Shown: one piece after another, positions 25,858-33,716 of the stretch | Position numbering within the stretch: position 1 is the first letter of the stretch | Layout of the letters: each line of letters opens with the position of its first letter | NCBI GenBank assembly: GCA_945787595.1 | Contig: CALZJV010000022.1 | Coordinates: 1 to 34,592 of the forward strand | From: an uncultured Desulfobacterales bacterium | GTDB lineage: Bacteria > Desulfobacterota > Desulfobacteria > Desulfobacterales > JAFDCJ01 | Reading direction: 5' to 3' | Length of the DNA stretch: 34,592 bases | The notes under the pieces: generated by a model | Database searches by the model: none | What the model was told of the DNA's origin: nothing | The model's input: only the letters and a program-made list of their open reading frames with translations | Position numbers and translations under genes: made by a program

Positions 25858-26526
25858 ATGATGAAAAATTTTTTTATTGGTCTTTTAATCATTTCATTTT
25901 TGGTGGGAACCATGGGATGTGCTGAATGGAATCGAACTGCAAAGGGCGCAGCCATAGGTGCCAGTGCCGGTGGTGCTGCCGGAGGTCTCATCGGCTATGC
26001 AACTGGCAATACGGCAGCCGGAGTTTTGATTGGAGCTGCCGTTGGAGGAGCAGCCGGAGCTCTCATTGGAAATTATATGGACAAACAGGCAGCGGAAATA
26101 GAAAAAGATATTGAAGGTGCAAGGGTTGAGCGTGTCGGCGAGGGAATCAAAATTACTTTTAACTCCGGTATATTGTTCGACGTTAATAAAGCAAATCTGA
26201 AGGACTACTCCAGAACCGAGTTGACAAAATTAGCGTCAATTTTAAACAAATACGATGACACCAATATTCTTCTGGCCGGGCATACCGATTCTACCGGTTC
26301 TGATGAATATAATCTGGAGCTCTCTCGGAGCCGTGCACATTCGGTTGCTGACTATCTGGTTATCCAGAATGTTAATTCCGAACGTTTTTCCGTATACGGT
26401 TATGGTGAATCCGACCCGGTTGTCATAAACGACACAGAGGGTGGCCGTGCTCAAAACCGCCGAGTCGAGATCGCCATCTGGGCAAACGAAAAGCTAAAAA
26501 GAGTAGCCCAAGAAAAAACAAGCTAA
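25858..26526 (+). CDS. OmpA-family lipoprotein with glycine-zipper domain
   Basis: A 222-residue outer-membrane lipoprotein. The ATG at 25858 is chosen because GGGGA lies seven bases upstream and a signal peptide with lipobox VGTMGC follows at once. After the Cys comes a glycine-zipper segment (about 30-75, GAAIGASAGGAAGG and similar), then a C-terminal OmpA/Pal-like peptidoglycan-binding domain (about 105-215) with the diaminopimelate-binding motif LAGHTDSTGSDEYNLELSRSR cut as LAGHTDS...NLELSRSR. It should tether the outer membrane to the cell wall. It stands alone, 580 bp from the next gene, and may depend on sigma54. Confidence 0.92.
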   Translation: MMKNFFIGLLIISFLVGTMGCAEWNRTAKGAAIGASAGGAAGGLIGYATGNTAAGVLIGAAVGGAAGALIGNYMDKQAAEIEKDIEGARVERVGEGIKITFNSGILFDVNKANLKDYSRTELTKLASILNKYDDTNILLAGHTDSTGSDEYNLELSRSRAHSVADYLVIQNVNSERFSVYGYGESDPVVINDTEGGRAQNRRVEIAIWANEKLKRVAQEKTS

Positions 26527-27106
26527 TAGAAGCCTAAATAGTTCACAATAAAAGTATGTATTTGTCTTTGGCTAATCTACAAAAAGCATTGGATATAATT
26601 GAAGCGTCAATTTGCTAAATAAAATATTAGCAGCCCATCTTGCCTATAGCCTGGATTCAACCCCAATGCTATCAAAAGCGTGGCGCAAGGATCGGTGTCT
26701 TGAGGGCATTATTCAAACCAGTTTGATTGTAATGATCCCAACTACTGGCCCTTGCGCTTTTTTATATTTCACCTCACCGACCTTTTGGAACCATTATATC
26801 TCAATGGAAGCTTCGATCTGAAACCACCAATTATTTTAAATAGATATTTCCGATATGCTTCCCCGAGCCGATCACCCGACAAGTTCGGCATATTTATTAC
26901 GGATATTCTTTAAGGGCCTGGTGTGCAAAAACATCAGCTTGAAATAACAAAAATGAGGTTTCAGGAGAAACTCCTATGCCTGAGACTGAATTGAGAAAGA
27001 CTCGTGCCAGTGTCAATAGTTTCGTATCCTTCTGTAGAATATACTAATTTTACAGCACAGCCAAAGCTATGGGCAACAAGGGAACAAATATCAGGAGAGT
27101 GAAATA
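26527..27106. other. Intergenic region
   Basis: 580 bp without a supported gene. A short ORF at 26612 lacks a ribosome binding site and overlaps the TTTGCTAAATAAAAT repeat, so I leave it out. No clear promoter or terminator seen. Confidence 0.4.
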
Positions 27107-27715
27107 ATGATACGAACAAAACTCTTTCCAGGGATTATGGTAATCGCAGTTATAGGATATTGCCTGGTGCAGGGATGTGGAAAAAGCGCATCAAATGACA
27201 ATCCCTATGTCGGCAACATGAACGATGTCTCGTACTCAGGGCAGTGGACTGACGACGTTTGTGTCTATCGCGTGAACGCGCTCGGTGAGGAAGTTTGTGT
27301 GGCGGAGTTCCAAGAGTGGTTCGTGTGGGTGGACTATGCAGCTCCGTGGTGCTCGCCTTGCTCTTCACAAGCCAAGGTCATCAAACCACTGGAGGATGAG
27401 CTGGGAGACCAGGCAGTGTTCCTGACGGTCATCACCAGTGCGAGCGCCGAGTTCCAATCAATACCCACGCAGCAAACAGCCAAGGGTTGGGCGCAGCGAT
27501 TCGGACTCGATCCTGCCAGAGTAATAGCCGCCACTGACAAGTGGGGCATGACAATTCCCACGCATATCTTGTTCTCACCAACGGGTCAGACGTTATATCG
27601 CGCAAAAGGATTTCATTCCAAGAAACAGATACGGGAAATCATGGGTCGCTATATGCGGGACTGGGAGAATTGGTCTGAGAACGGTGCTGTCGCTGACTGG
27701 ATGAGGGAAGGCTAA
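27107..27715 (+). CDS. Thioredoxin-fold lipoprotein
   Basis: A 202-residue exported thioredoxin-like protein. Lipobox VQGC at about residue 24, active site WCSPC in VDYAAPWCSPCSSQAKV (about 79-84), and the cis-Pro loop IPTHILFSPTG. A Cys pair before the fold (DDVCVY, EEVCVAE) may form a structural disulfide. Family members reduce or transfer disulfides in the periplasm, often for cytochrome or metallocentre assembly. The start is supported by GGAGAG. Higher GC and different codon use than the following AIM24 gene hint at separate origins. Confidence 0.85.
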   Translation: MIRTKLFPGIMVIAVIGYCLVQGCGKSASNDNPYVGNMNDVSYSGQWTDDVCVYRVNALGEEVCVAEFQEWFVWVDYAAPWCSPCSSQAKVIKPLEDELGDQAVFLTVITSASAEFQSIPTQQTAKGWAQRFGLDPARVIAATDKWGMTIPTHILFSPTGQTLYRAKGFHSKKQIREIMGRYMRDWENWSENGAVADWMREG

Positions 27716-27812
27716 GTAAGTTAGCAAGTGAATCAATATTAGGAAACTTTGCTTGCCCGATGGAAGACTAATTTATATTTTCTGATTTCAATTTTTATGA
27801 GAGGAGTTATCC

Positions 27813-28625
27813 ATGCTTTTTCAATGTGCCAAATGCGCGTATACAAGGGAAGTCCCTGATAAATATTTCGGTAAAAGTATTAAATGTCCTCAATGCCAAT
27901 CTAAAGTCAAAATTAACGGACAAAAAACTTCAGGGATAAGCAGATATTCTTTATCGGAGTTTGTTCATAGAACGTCACAAAAGGAAAGAGGTGAAGGGTT
28001 ATTCGAACTTGAAAGCGATCGTCTGCTCGAGATTAATCTTAACGGTATGGTTTGGACGAAGACGGGATCCATGGTTTCCTATACGGGCGATATAGAGTTC
28101 AACCGAGAAGGGGTTTTTGAGCACGGTTTAGCAAAATTGGTTAAAAAGACGATTAGTGGTGAGGGCGCCAAATTAACAAAAGCAGACGGACGGGGAACCC
28201 TGTATCTTGCCGACAGCGGGAAAAAAATCTCTATTCTTAATCTACACAATGAGTCCATCTATGTTAATGGAAACGATTTACTTGCATTTGAGGGCGATAT
28301 TCAATGGGATATAAAGGTAATGAAAAAGATTGCAGGTATGCTGGCGGGAGGCCTTTTTAACGTAAAGTTGGGCGGTACAGGGATGCTTGCCATTACATCC
28401 CATCATGACCCTTTAACCCTTAAGGTTTCTCCTAACAAGCCCGTCATTACGGATCCGAATGCAACGGTAGCCTGGGCAGGTACGCTTTCTCCTGAAATCA
28501 AAACAAATGTATCGGTTAAAACATTTCTGGGGCGTGGCAGCGGGGAATCGATTCAGATGAAGTTCCAAGGAGAGGGTTTTGTTGTAATCCAACCTTTTGA
28601 AGAAATCTATTTTCAGTCAAGCTGA
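27813..28625 (+). CDS. Zinc-ribbon AIM24-family protein
   Basis: A 270-residue protein. The N-terminal zinc ribbon has Cys5, Cys8, Cys25 and Cys28 (CAKC ... CPQC), followed by an AIM24/TIGR00266-type beta-rich domain (about 55-265) with repeated strands (GMVWTKTGSMVSYTGDIEF; GRGTLYLADSGKKI; FVVIQPFEE). AIM24 is named for a yeast mitochondrial protein needed for inner-membrane architecture; the function of bacterial members is not established. The GAGAGGAG ribosome binding site is good. Followed 88 bp later by a Coa1-domain gene on the same strand. Confidence 0.8.
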   Translation: MLFQCAKCAYTREVPDKYFGKSIKCPQCQSKVKINGQKTSGISRYSLSEFVHRTSQKERGEGLFELESDRLLEINLNGMVWTKTGSMVSYTGDIEFNREGVFEHGLAKLVKKTISGEGAKLTKADGRGTLYLADSGKKISILNLHNESIYVNGNDLLAFEGDIQWDIKVMKKIAGMLAGGLFNVKLGGTGMLAITSHHDPLTLKVSPNKPVITDPNATVAWAGTLSPEIKTNVSVKTFLGRGSGESIQMKFQGEGFVVIQPFEEIYFQSS

Positions 28626-28712
28626 TGTAAATTCGTGCAAAATGGAGTCTCTGTATATTCGTTGGGCTGAAGAAGATGAGAAGGTAATGCCTTAATTCCA
28701 ATGGAGGCAATA

Positions 28713-29882
28713 ATGAATCAACCACAGGAAAGAAATTGGTGGAATCGAAATTGGAAATGGTTTGTTCCTGTCAGTTGTCTTGGTGCGATAGTCCTGATAG
28801 TAGGCTTCGGTGCGCTGATTGTATACCTGGTTTTTGGCTTTGTGAAATCATCCGAAACATATAAGCAGGCAGTTGCAAAAGCGAAGACAAATTCTGCCGT
28901 GATGGAGGCTTTGGGATCCCCTATTAAGGAAGGTTTTCTTTTTGCAGGGAACATAAACATCAGCGGCTCATCTGGAGAAGCTGATTTAGCGATACCCATT
29001 TCAGGTCCCAAAGGCAAGGCAATCCTCTATGCTGTGGCAACAAAGTCAGCAGGCAAATGGACCTTCTCAACTCTAGAGGTGGCAATAAAAGCATCGGGCG
29101 AGAGAATCGACATTTTATTTTCTGATACTGAGGCTTCACAAAACTCAAGTGAAAAATCAATTCAGAAATTAGTATCGAAAATTTCTATTGGAATGGTATA
29201 TCCATCGGGAAATGTTTATTTAAAGTCCTTCAGTTCATCCCAAAAAGATCAATTTAACTGGTCCAGTTCTGTTTTAATTCATCCTTTGCCCGTCGAAGGG
29301 AAATATAAGCCACCTATTGAGAACAATTTCAATAAAGCAGTCTTTATTCAGGAAGCAAAAAATGAGTATATACCTGGTTTAGAGGGATTCGATGACGGTC
29401 ATAATGAGCACTGCGGGTGGAAATATGAGAAATTGAAATCGGAATCGGATAGATACATTCCTGATTTTTTTAGAACCGTATTTGATTATTGCGAATACGA
29501 AGAAGGTGTATCGCAGTATAAGATTGATAAAAAAGGATTGGGTCCATCTCATATTGTGGCTTTAGAGGATAGTCTTAGACCGGAATCTCCAAACTTATCG
29601 GTCAAAGGTAAAAAAAGACCCATGTCTAAAGAAGAAAAAACGAATGTACTCGAACTTAAAAAGAAAAATTTGACTGATTGTACTACCGTACCTCATTTTA
29701 TCGATAGTGCCACGCAGCTTTTATCAATTAAGTTTTTAAACTCTGAGTTTGAAATACGAATTTCCTCCTATAGTAACGCAGGATGCGCGGGACATCTGGC
29801 GTACATTTATATTTTAGACTTCATTAAAAACTATCAAGTTGTGAATACAAACGAGCTTGGTATTTATTTTGGTCCCATATGA
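28713..29882 (+). CDS. Coa1-domain membrane protein with unknown C-terminal domain
   Basis: A 389-residue protein. The ATG at 28713 is chosen because GGAGG lies just upstream; the earlier in-frame ATG overlaps that site. The N-terminal WWNRNWKW motif and one membrane helix (about 17-43), then a ~90-residue domain (SSETYKQAVAKAKTNSAVME ... ISGPKGKAILYAVATK) match the cytochrome-oxidase assembly factor Coa1/Tim21-like family. The remaining ~200 residues, with CGWKYEKL and a C-terminal SNAGCAGHLAYIY, I cannot assign. Its position next to the AIM24 gene suggests a joint membrane-associated role. Confidence 0.75.
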   Translation: MNQPQERNWWNRNWKWFVPVSCLGAIVLIVGFGALIVYLVFGFVKSSETYKQAVAKAKTNSAVMEALGSPIKEGFLFAGNINISGSSGEADLAIPISGPKGKAILYAVATKSAGKWTFSTLEVAIKASGERIDILFSDTEASQNSSEKSIQKLVSKISIGMVYPSGNVYLKSFSSSQKDQFNWSSSVLIHPLPVEGKYKPPIENNFNKAVFIQEAKNEYIPGLEGFDDGHNEHCGWKYEKLKSESDRYIPDFFRTVFDYCEYEEGVSQYKIDKKGLGPSHIVALEDSLRPESPNLSVKGKKRPMSKEEKTNVLELKKKNLTDCTTVPHFIDSATQLLSIKFLNSEFEIRISSYSNAGCAGHLAYIYILDFIKNYQVVNTNELGIYFGPI

Positions 29883-30207
29883 TGGAAACAGGCTAATATC
29901 AAGTCTTTTTCCCGGCGTTTTGCTATGCGAGATGTGAGTGAACTTAATAAGAAAAATCTTTGATACCCGATGAAATTCCATGTGTTATCCCTGTTGAATG
30001 TTCCTGTATGGAGGATTAACCGTTCGAAATTTTTTCTAAATTTCTATCCGTTTTATAACATTCAGTAGCATGATCTGCAAATTATAAAATAAAAAAGACT
30101 ACAATCCAAAGAATGTGACCTCTGCACTTCATGGTACGCCCGTTGAACACCTTTATATTCCCAAAATAAGACGTGAAATCCCGATCATCGGGACCAATAC
30201 CCATTGA
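29883..30207. other. Intergenic region right of the Coa1-domain gene
   Basis: No gene recognised in ~325 bp; AT-rich, leading into repeat B copy 2. Confidence 0.4.
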
Positions 30208-30267
30208 CAAGCTCAGAACAGGTTTGAATCCTCCAAAGGCGGATTTCGCTGGCGCTCAACCTGCGGC
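30208..30267. repeat. 60-bp repeat B, copy 2
   Basis: Near-identical to 23928-23987 from GACAAGCTCAGAACAGG to CTCAACCTGCGGC. Here it is followed not directly by the tRNA segment but by the terminator at 30294-30332. Confidence 0.75.
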
Positions 30268-30293
30268 TTGGTCCGAGATTCTACCGGAAGCAT

Positions 30294-30332
30294 AAAAAAA
30301 GCAGGTTGTAACATCTCTGAAGCTACACCTGC
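30294..30332 (-). terminator. Rho-independent terminator after tRNA-Arg 3' segment
   Basis: Minus-strand stem GCAGGT / ACCTGC with a ~20-nt loop followed by seven T, 10 bp after the tRNA CCA end. The sequence is unlike the terminator at 25222-25263. Confidence 0.65.
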
Positions 30333-30342
30333 ATATTTTTTA

Positions 30343-30554
30343 TGGTGCGCCAGGCAGGATTTGAACCTGCGGCCTACGGATTCGTAGTGCAGGAATCTTA
30401 AAATTAAAAAACGTCGTAATTTCAAACAGTTGAATCTATTGCACTTTTTCAACTAACTTTTGGTTTCGTTTGGAAATTTTTGGAAATATTTGACCTTGAC
30501 GGGCACAATTTGGGCACAATCCAACCAAAAAATGATAGAGGTCATAAAAAAATG
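30343..30554 (-). repeat. att-like repeat C copy 3: 45-nt tRNA-Arg(ACG) 3' half plus flank
   Basis: 30343-30387 reverse-complemented gives loop CTACGAA (anticodon ACG), TCCGT stem, T-arm GGTTCAAATCC and TGGCGCACCA. The flank to 30554 is the longest copy. On the minus strand it reads as the end of a protein (DCAQIVPVKVKYFQ, stop TAG at 30455-30453), possibly the C-terminus of a lost tyrosine recombinase. Confidence 0.75.
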
Positions 30555-30624
30555 AAATCTGTAGGAATCTCTCAAATCTCCTCTGTTAAACATTCAGATC
30601 AGATTCAATATATCAACATCTTTT

Positions 30625-31950
30625 TCAAAGTGAGATCTCATCACGCATTAAATTGGCAACCGCATATAATGGATATGAATGCAAATATTCCTGCACGGAA
30701 AAGGGATACCCCGAGAATCTTACTCCCCAGGAACTTACAGATGACTTCTCTTTCAAGAAAAGCTGCAGACTGCGTAATGTCCCCCGGGAACCGCTCTTTA
30801 CTTCAATTGGGATAATGTTTTGCCGTTGTTGAAGAAGATAATCCAATTCGGCATTGCTGGAGTGAGCTTCACGATGCCAGTAATATAATGAAGCCTTTCT
30901 TGCCGGGTTAGAATACGCCAGCAGCTCCTGCCCAACAAAGGCTTCTGCAATGGTGCCCCGGTTTACTAAACACGTTTCAGGTTTCAGTATCCATTCAGCC
31001 AGATCGAGTTCAAGCACGGTCTGCGCCAATCCAATATCGAGAAAAATGGTTTTAAAACGATCGGGATTGACTGTACCACCAAGAGGTATCCCACTGGCGG
31101 ATGTGTGCCTCACGTCATGAACAACGGATGCCTTGAGAAGTAAATCCAAGGCCGGAGCCAGCTCCCTTTTTCGCCAGTTTCCTGCCAGCTGGCTATATTT
31201 GAATTTTCGACCCATCAAGCGGGGAACTTCATTAAATATTAATTCAACGTATTTAATCTGGTACTTTTTGACATATTTGGAGAAGTCCTGCCGGTAGGCT
31301 TCGATCAGGTCTGCCAGTCTTTTGCCGCATTTGTTTAAATCTTCGGTTTCCATCCAGATGAGCACTACTTCCGGCATACCGCCGGTTGCCAGGTATTCAC
31401 CAAGAATATGAATTAATTTTTGATGCACTGGATTAATTAGAGCCGATCGATGATCATGCTCCAGTAAAAGCTCGGCAAGCCCTTGATCTCCCTTTGCCAG
31501 CAGATATTCGAAAAAAGACATGGGATACATATGCAACGAAGAAACACGCCCCACAGGCATCCCAATATTCTCCAGGACGAAATCCAAAAGAGAACCGGCC
31601 GCCAAAACATGCAATGCCGGCATGAGTTCATAAAAGTATCTTAACGATTCTACAGCCTTGGGTGCTTCCTGAATTTCGTCAAGAAACAACAGCGTTTTAC
31701 CGGGTATAATATCCTTACCGACTAAAAGCCCTATATCCCGGACAATACGTTTCGGATCCAGATCCCTTTCAAAAACCTCGATATACCGGGGTTCAATTTC
31801 AAAATTGATTTCGACAAATTCATCAAATCCCTTCCCGAGTTTTCGACAGCTATAAGTCTTGCCAACCTGCCTGGCCCCTCGAAGAAGCAGCGATTTCCTG
31901 TCGGAATCATCAGCCCAATCCTGCAAATGCCTGTCAATCAAACGTTTCAT
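30625..31950 (-). CDS. AAA-family ATPase with C-terminal DUF4143 domain
   Basis: A 441-residue ATPase of the common AAA_14/DUF4143 type. Walker A GARQVGKT at 25-32, Walker B LLFLDEIQ at 87-94, a sensor-like LAAGSLLDF, then a winged-helix and DUF4143 domain ending in a restriction-endonuclease-like ELDYLL ... IPIEVKSG core (E-D-ExK pattern, about 365-392). Family function is unsettled; such genes are frequent cargo in genomic islands and are transferred widely. No ribosome binding site stronger than GGTTAAGAAA is visible. It is alone between att-like repeats C3 and C4. Confidence 0.88.
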   Translation of the reverse strand: MKRLIDRHLQDWADDSDRKSLLLRGARQVGKTYSCRKLGKGFDEFVEINFEIEPRYIEVFERDLDPKRIVRDIGLLVGKDIIPGKTLLFLDEIQEAPKAVESLRYFYELMPALHVLAAGSLLDFVLENIGMPVGRVSSLHMYPMSFFEYLLAKGDQGLAELLLEHDHRSALINPVHQKLIHILGEYLATGGMPEVVLIWMETEDLNKCGKRLADLIEAYRQDFSKYVKKYQIKYVELIFNEVPRLMGRKFKYSQLAGNWRKRELAPALDLLLKASVVHDVRHTSASGIPLGGTVNPDRFKTIFLDIGLAQTVLELDLAEWILKPETCLVNRGTIAEAFVGQELLAYSNPARKASLYYWHREAHSSNAELDYLLQQRQNIIPIEVKSGSRGTLRSLQLFLKEKSSVSSWGVRFSGYPFSVQEYLHSYPLYAVANLMRDEISL

Positions 31951-32263
31951 TTTCTTAACCCGCTCTAACTATGGTCGATTTTAGAGCATAATTTCTTTGA
32001 TTTATGGTTAAAAATATAATCAAAAATATATTAATGATGGTTAATTGTAAAGGTATTTTATTAGAACGCGAGAATGAAGCTCCCGGCCGCAAGCGGATTA
32101 GGATAAAACCGCAGGTTTCCACATTTTCCACCTTCGCGGGAATCCACGAGGTATAAGGCTTTATAATTTTCCTTAACTTTTTCCGATCAGTTACAGAAAT
32201 GGATAAAATCGAGAAAAGGTACCCAAACCTGTGGCCGGTTTGGTGAGGATTTGTTCATTTAAG
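31951..32263. other. Intergenic region upstream of the ATPase
   Basis: No gene recognised; probably holds the ATPase promoter in the AT-rich 31975-32060 stretch. Confidence 0.35.
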
Positions 32264-32405
32264 AGCTTGGCCGAGTGATGCTTTCGTTTTTTTTGCTCCG
32301 AACTTGTTAGTACCATTATTTACCGTCCCATTCGGGTGGCTTTGAAACCAACACTAACCCCAAAAAAAACTTACAAACTGAAAATTGTAAGCCTCTGACT
32401 ATTGG
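32264..32405 (-). repeat. Repeat D copy 2 with rho-independent terminator
   Basis: Counterpart of 24969-25110. The minus-strand hairpin CTTACAA / TTGTAAG (32391-32370) is followed by eight T (32369-32362). Confidence 0.65.
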
Positions 32406-32495
32406 TTTCGTTTTGAACTGTTCGGAAATATTTGACCTTGACGGGCACAATTTGGGCACAGTCCAACTACGGCATAAAAGGGGCCATAAAAAAAT
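32401..32495 (-). repeat. att-like repeat C copy 4 (flank only)
   Basis: Carries TTGGTTTCGTTTTGAAC, TTTGACCTTGACGGGCAC and GGGCACAGTCCAAC of the common flank, but no tRNA segment; repeat D abuts it instead. Confidence 0.65.
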
Positions 32496-32554
32496 GGACT
32501 TCTCTGTTATTTCTTCATGATATGCATAAAATCATGACCCCATTCCCTACGGAC

Positions 32555-33253
32555 TCAGTTGGTAGCGCCAAGATCCCAAAATATTCCCTTGAGCCCCAAT
32601 TTGTCAAAAAACTGCTGAGTTTCTGCTTGATTTGGGCGCTGCCAATCATAATCGAGACGGCCTTCATACTGCCTCTGAGCAAGTTCCCAACATTTTTGAA
32701 TTGGCATAGCATACCCGGTCGTCAAATTCCGTCTTGATAACCAAGCGTCAAGATGATCCTTCGAACTGAAGGCGAGAATCGTAGCTCATGTATAGCCGAT
32801 TTTTTCCCAAAATCTAATTGGGGGAATAACAAAGTGAACTAGCCAATCTGAATTCACTGGTAGTCCGTGGCGAATCACTAAGTTTATTTTTTCGTTACAC
32901 TCTCCGCACCCGCACGGGGTTTGTCCCTTGGCATCCTTATTTAGTACGACAGCAATGCCGAAGATATCCCATACTCAGTTACCCCAAAACCTTTTGCCTT
33001 CGACTTCAGCCACAAAGTTCGTTGGAAGACTTGAAAAAGGGTGAGCCATCCAGATCGAATGAGTTCCTGGGGCGAGAGCAATATGATGTGCATTTGCTAA
33101 AGTTTCATATGCATTCTCAACTGCTGAAATAGAGATTTTAAAATGATCTGCAACTTCTGACGTAGTCGGTGGTCGGGAGGTTTTAGTAAAAGTTTTATAA
33201 ATAAAGTGTCGAACATCAAGGTCGGAAATTCCTTTTTTTTGTGACGCTTCCAT
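32555..33253 (-). CDS. MerB-family (organomercurial lyase-like) protein with two predicted selenocysteines
   Basis: Read through two UGA codons, one frame from ATG 33253 (AGGAG eight bases upstream) gives 232 residues and ends at TGA 32557-32555. The N-terminal winged helix (about 10-60, RHFIYKTFTKTSRPPTTSEV) and GTHSIWMAHPFSSLPTNF lead into RFWGN-U93-VWDIFG. After a CGCGEC motif (Cys114, 116, 119) comes EKIGYT-U156-ATILAFSS, HLDAWL and a C-terminal tail (CWELAQRQYEGRL ... GLKGIFWDL). In E. coli MerB, Cys96, Asp99 and Cys159 cleave the C-Hg bond. Here U93, Asp96 and U156 have the same spacing (63 residues between the two; Asp at +3), and a Trp lies at +15 from the second in both. UGA is a stop elsewhere in this window, so a changed code is unlikely. 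A pseudogene is the alternative, but two hits on just these codons with an open frame elsewhere argue against it. The substrate may not be organomercury. Confidence 0.8.
32758..32772 (-). promoter_or_regulatory. SECIS-like hairpin after the second in-frame UGA
   Basis: CCTTC-AGTTC-GAAGG: a perfect 5-bp stem with a 5-nt loop holding G-U, beginning 14 nt after UGA156. The loop lies 19-23 nt from the UGA, close to the geometry of the E. coli fdhF SECIS. After UGA93 a weaker stem-loop (CGGC-ATT-GCTG at +15 to +25, with outer AGTA/TACT pairing) is possible. Confidence 0.55.
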
Positions 33254-33498
33254 TTCTTTAACTCCTATAAAAAATCATTGTTACGTCCAGTTTTGATAAA
33301 TCATCAGAATATCCAACTTTCGTCAATAGTTCAGATATCATAATTGATGGCGGTCAAGTCAACTAATTCTTTCGGGTTGGCACCTTTAAGACAGCAACCA
33401 ATAAAATCCAAAACACTGTTGCTTTGTTGCTGGTTTTTTTTAGATTTGCACATTGAGGGGTTTTCGCTAAATATGAATTTCTGACCACCCAGACACTG
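33254..33498. other. Intergenic region upstream of the MerB-like gene
   Basis: Should hold the promoter of the MerB-like gene. A plus-strand hairpin, CAGCAAC (33392-33398) with GTTGCTG (33426-33432) followed by eight T, could be a terminator, but no plus-strand gene leads into it. Confidence 0.35.
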
Positions 33499-33657
33499 TT
33501 ATTCTTCCAACGCCCAATTAAATATCCCGGACAGCTCCGCCATGAGTTTTTCAGTCAGTTCAACGTCCATCTCATATTCAGCGAACTTTCGGGGGAATTC
33601 AATCTCATTGACCGATATCGCAACCGGCAACTGAAATCTACAATTTTGGAGGTGCAT
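33499..33657 (-). pseudogene. C-terminal relic of a phage/plasmid-type primase-helicase
   Basis: A 52-codon minus-strand frame ending in TAA reads NEIEFPRKFAEYEMDVELTE followed by KLMAELSGIFNWALEE. This matches the C-terminal end of the helicase domain of P4/D5-type primases (F-x-R-x-F, then KL-x-x-EL-x-GI-x-NWAL). The rest of the gene is missing: an in-frame stop lies shortly upstream. It is a trace of an integrated phage or plasmid. Confidence 0.5.
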
Positions 33658-33716
33658 TTTCAGTGCCGATACTTAGCGATAATGAAACTTGTGGCTTAAG
33701 AGAATAATTTATAGGC

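Noticed and set aside
30480..30815. Plus-strand 111-residue ORF beginning in the att flank
   Set aside because: It starts inside a repeat copy and then runs antisense to the end of the DUF4143 ATPase gene; a similar start occurs by repetition at 24093.
32513..32557. Third UGA of the MerB-like frame as another selenocysteine
   Set aside because: The frame continues only 15 codons to TAA, and the protein already ends at the family's usual FW-x-L terminus, so it is read as the true stop.
32432..32737. Plus-strand 101-residue ORF
   Set aside because: It is the antisense of the MerB-like gene's C-terminal part, with no ribosome binding site and no recognisable motif.
32555..33253. Genetic-code change (UGA as sense) as the explanation of the MerB-like reading
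   Set aside because: Several genes here end with TGA in tight ATGA/GTGA/TGATG overlaps (for example 906, 1557, 15949, 17972, 33856), so UGA acts as a normal stop.
23701..33253. CRISPR array in the repeat-rich region
   Set aside because: Repeats are 45-140 bp, few and spaced by kilobases, with no regular 30-40 bp spacers and no cas gene.
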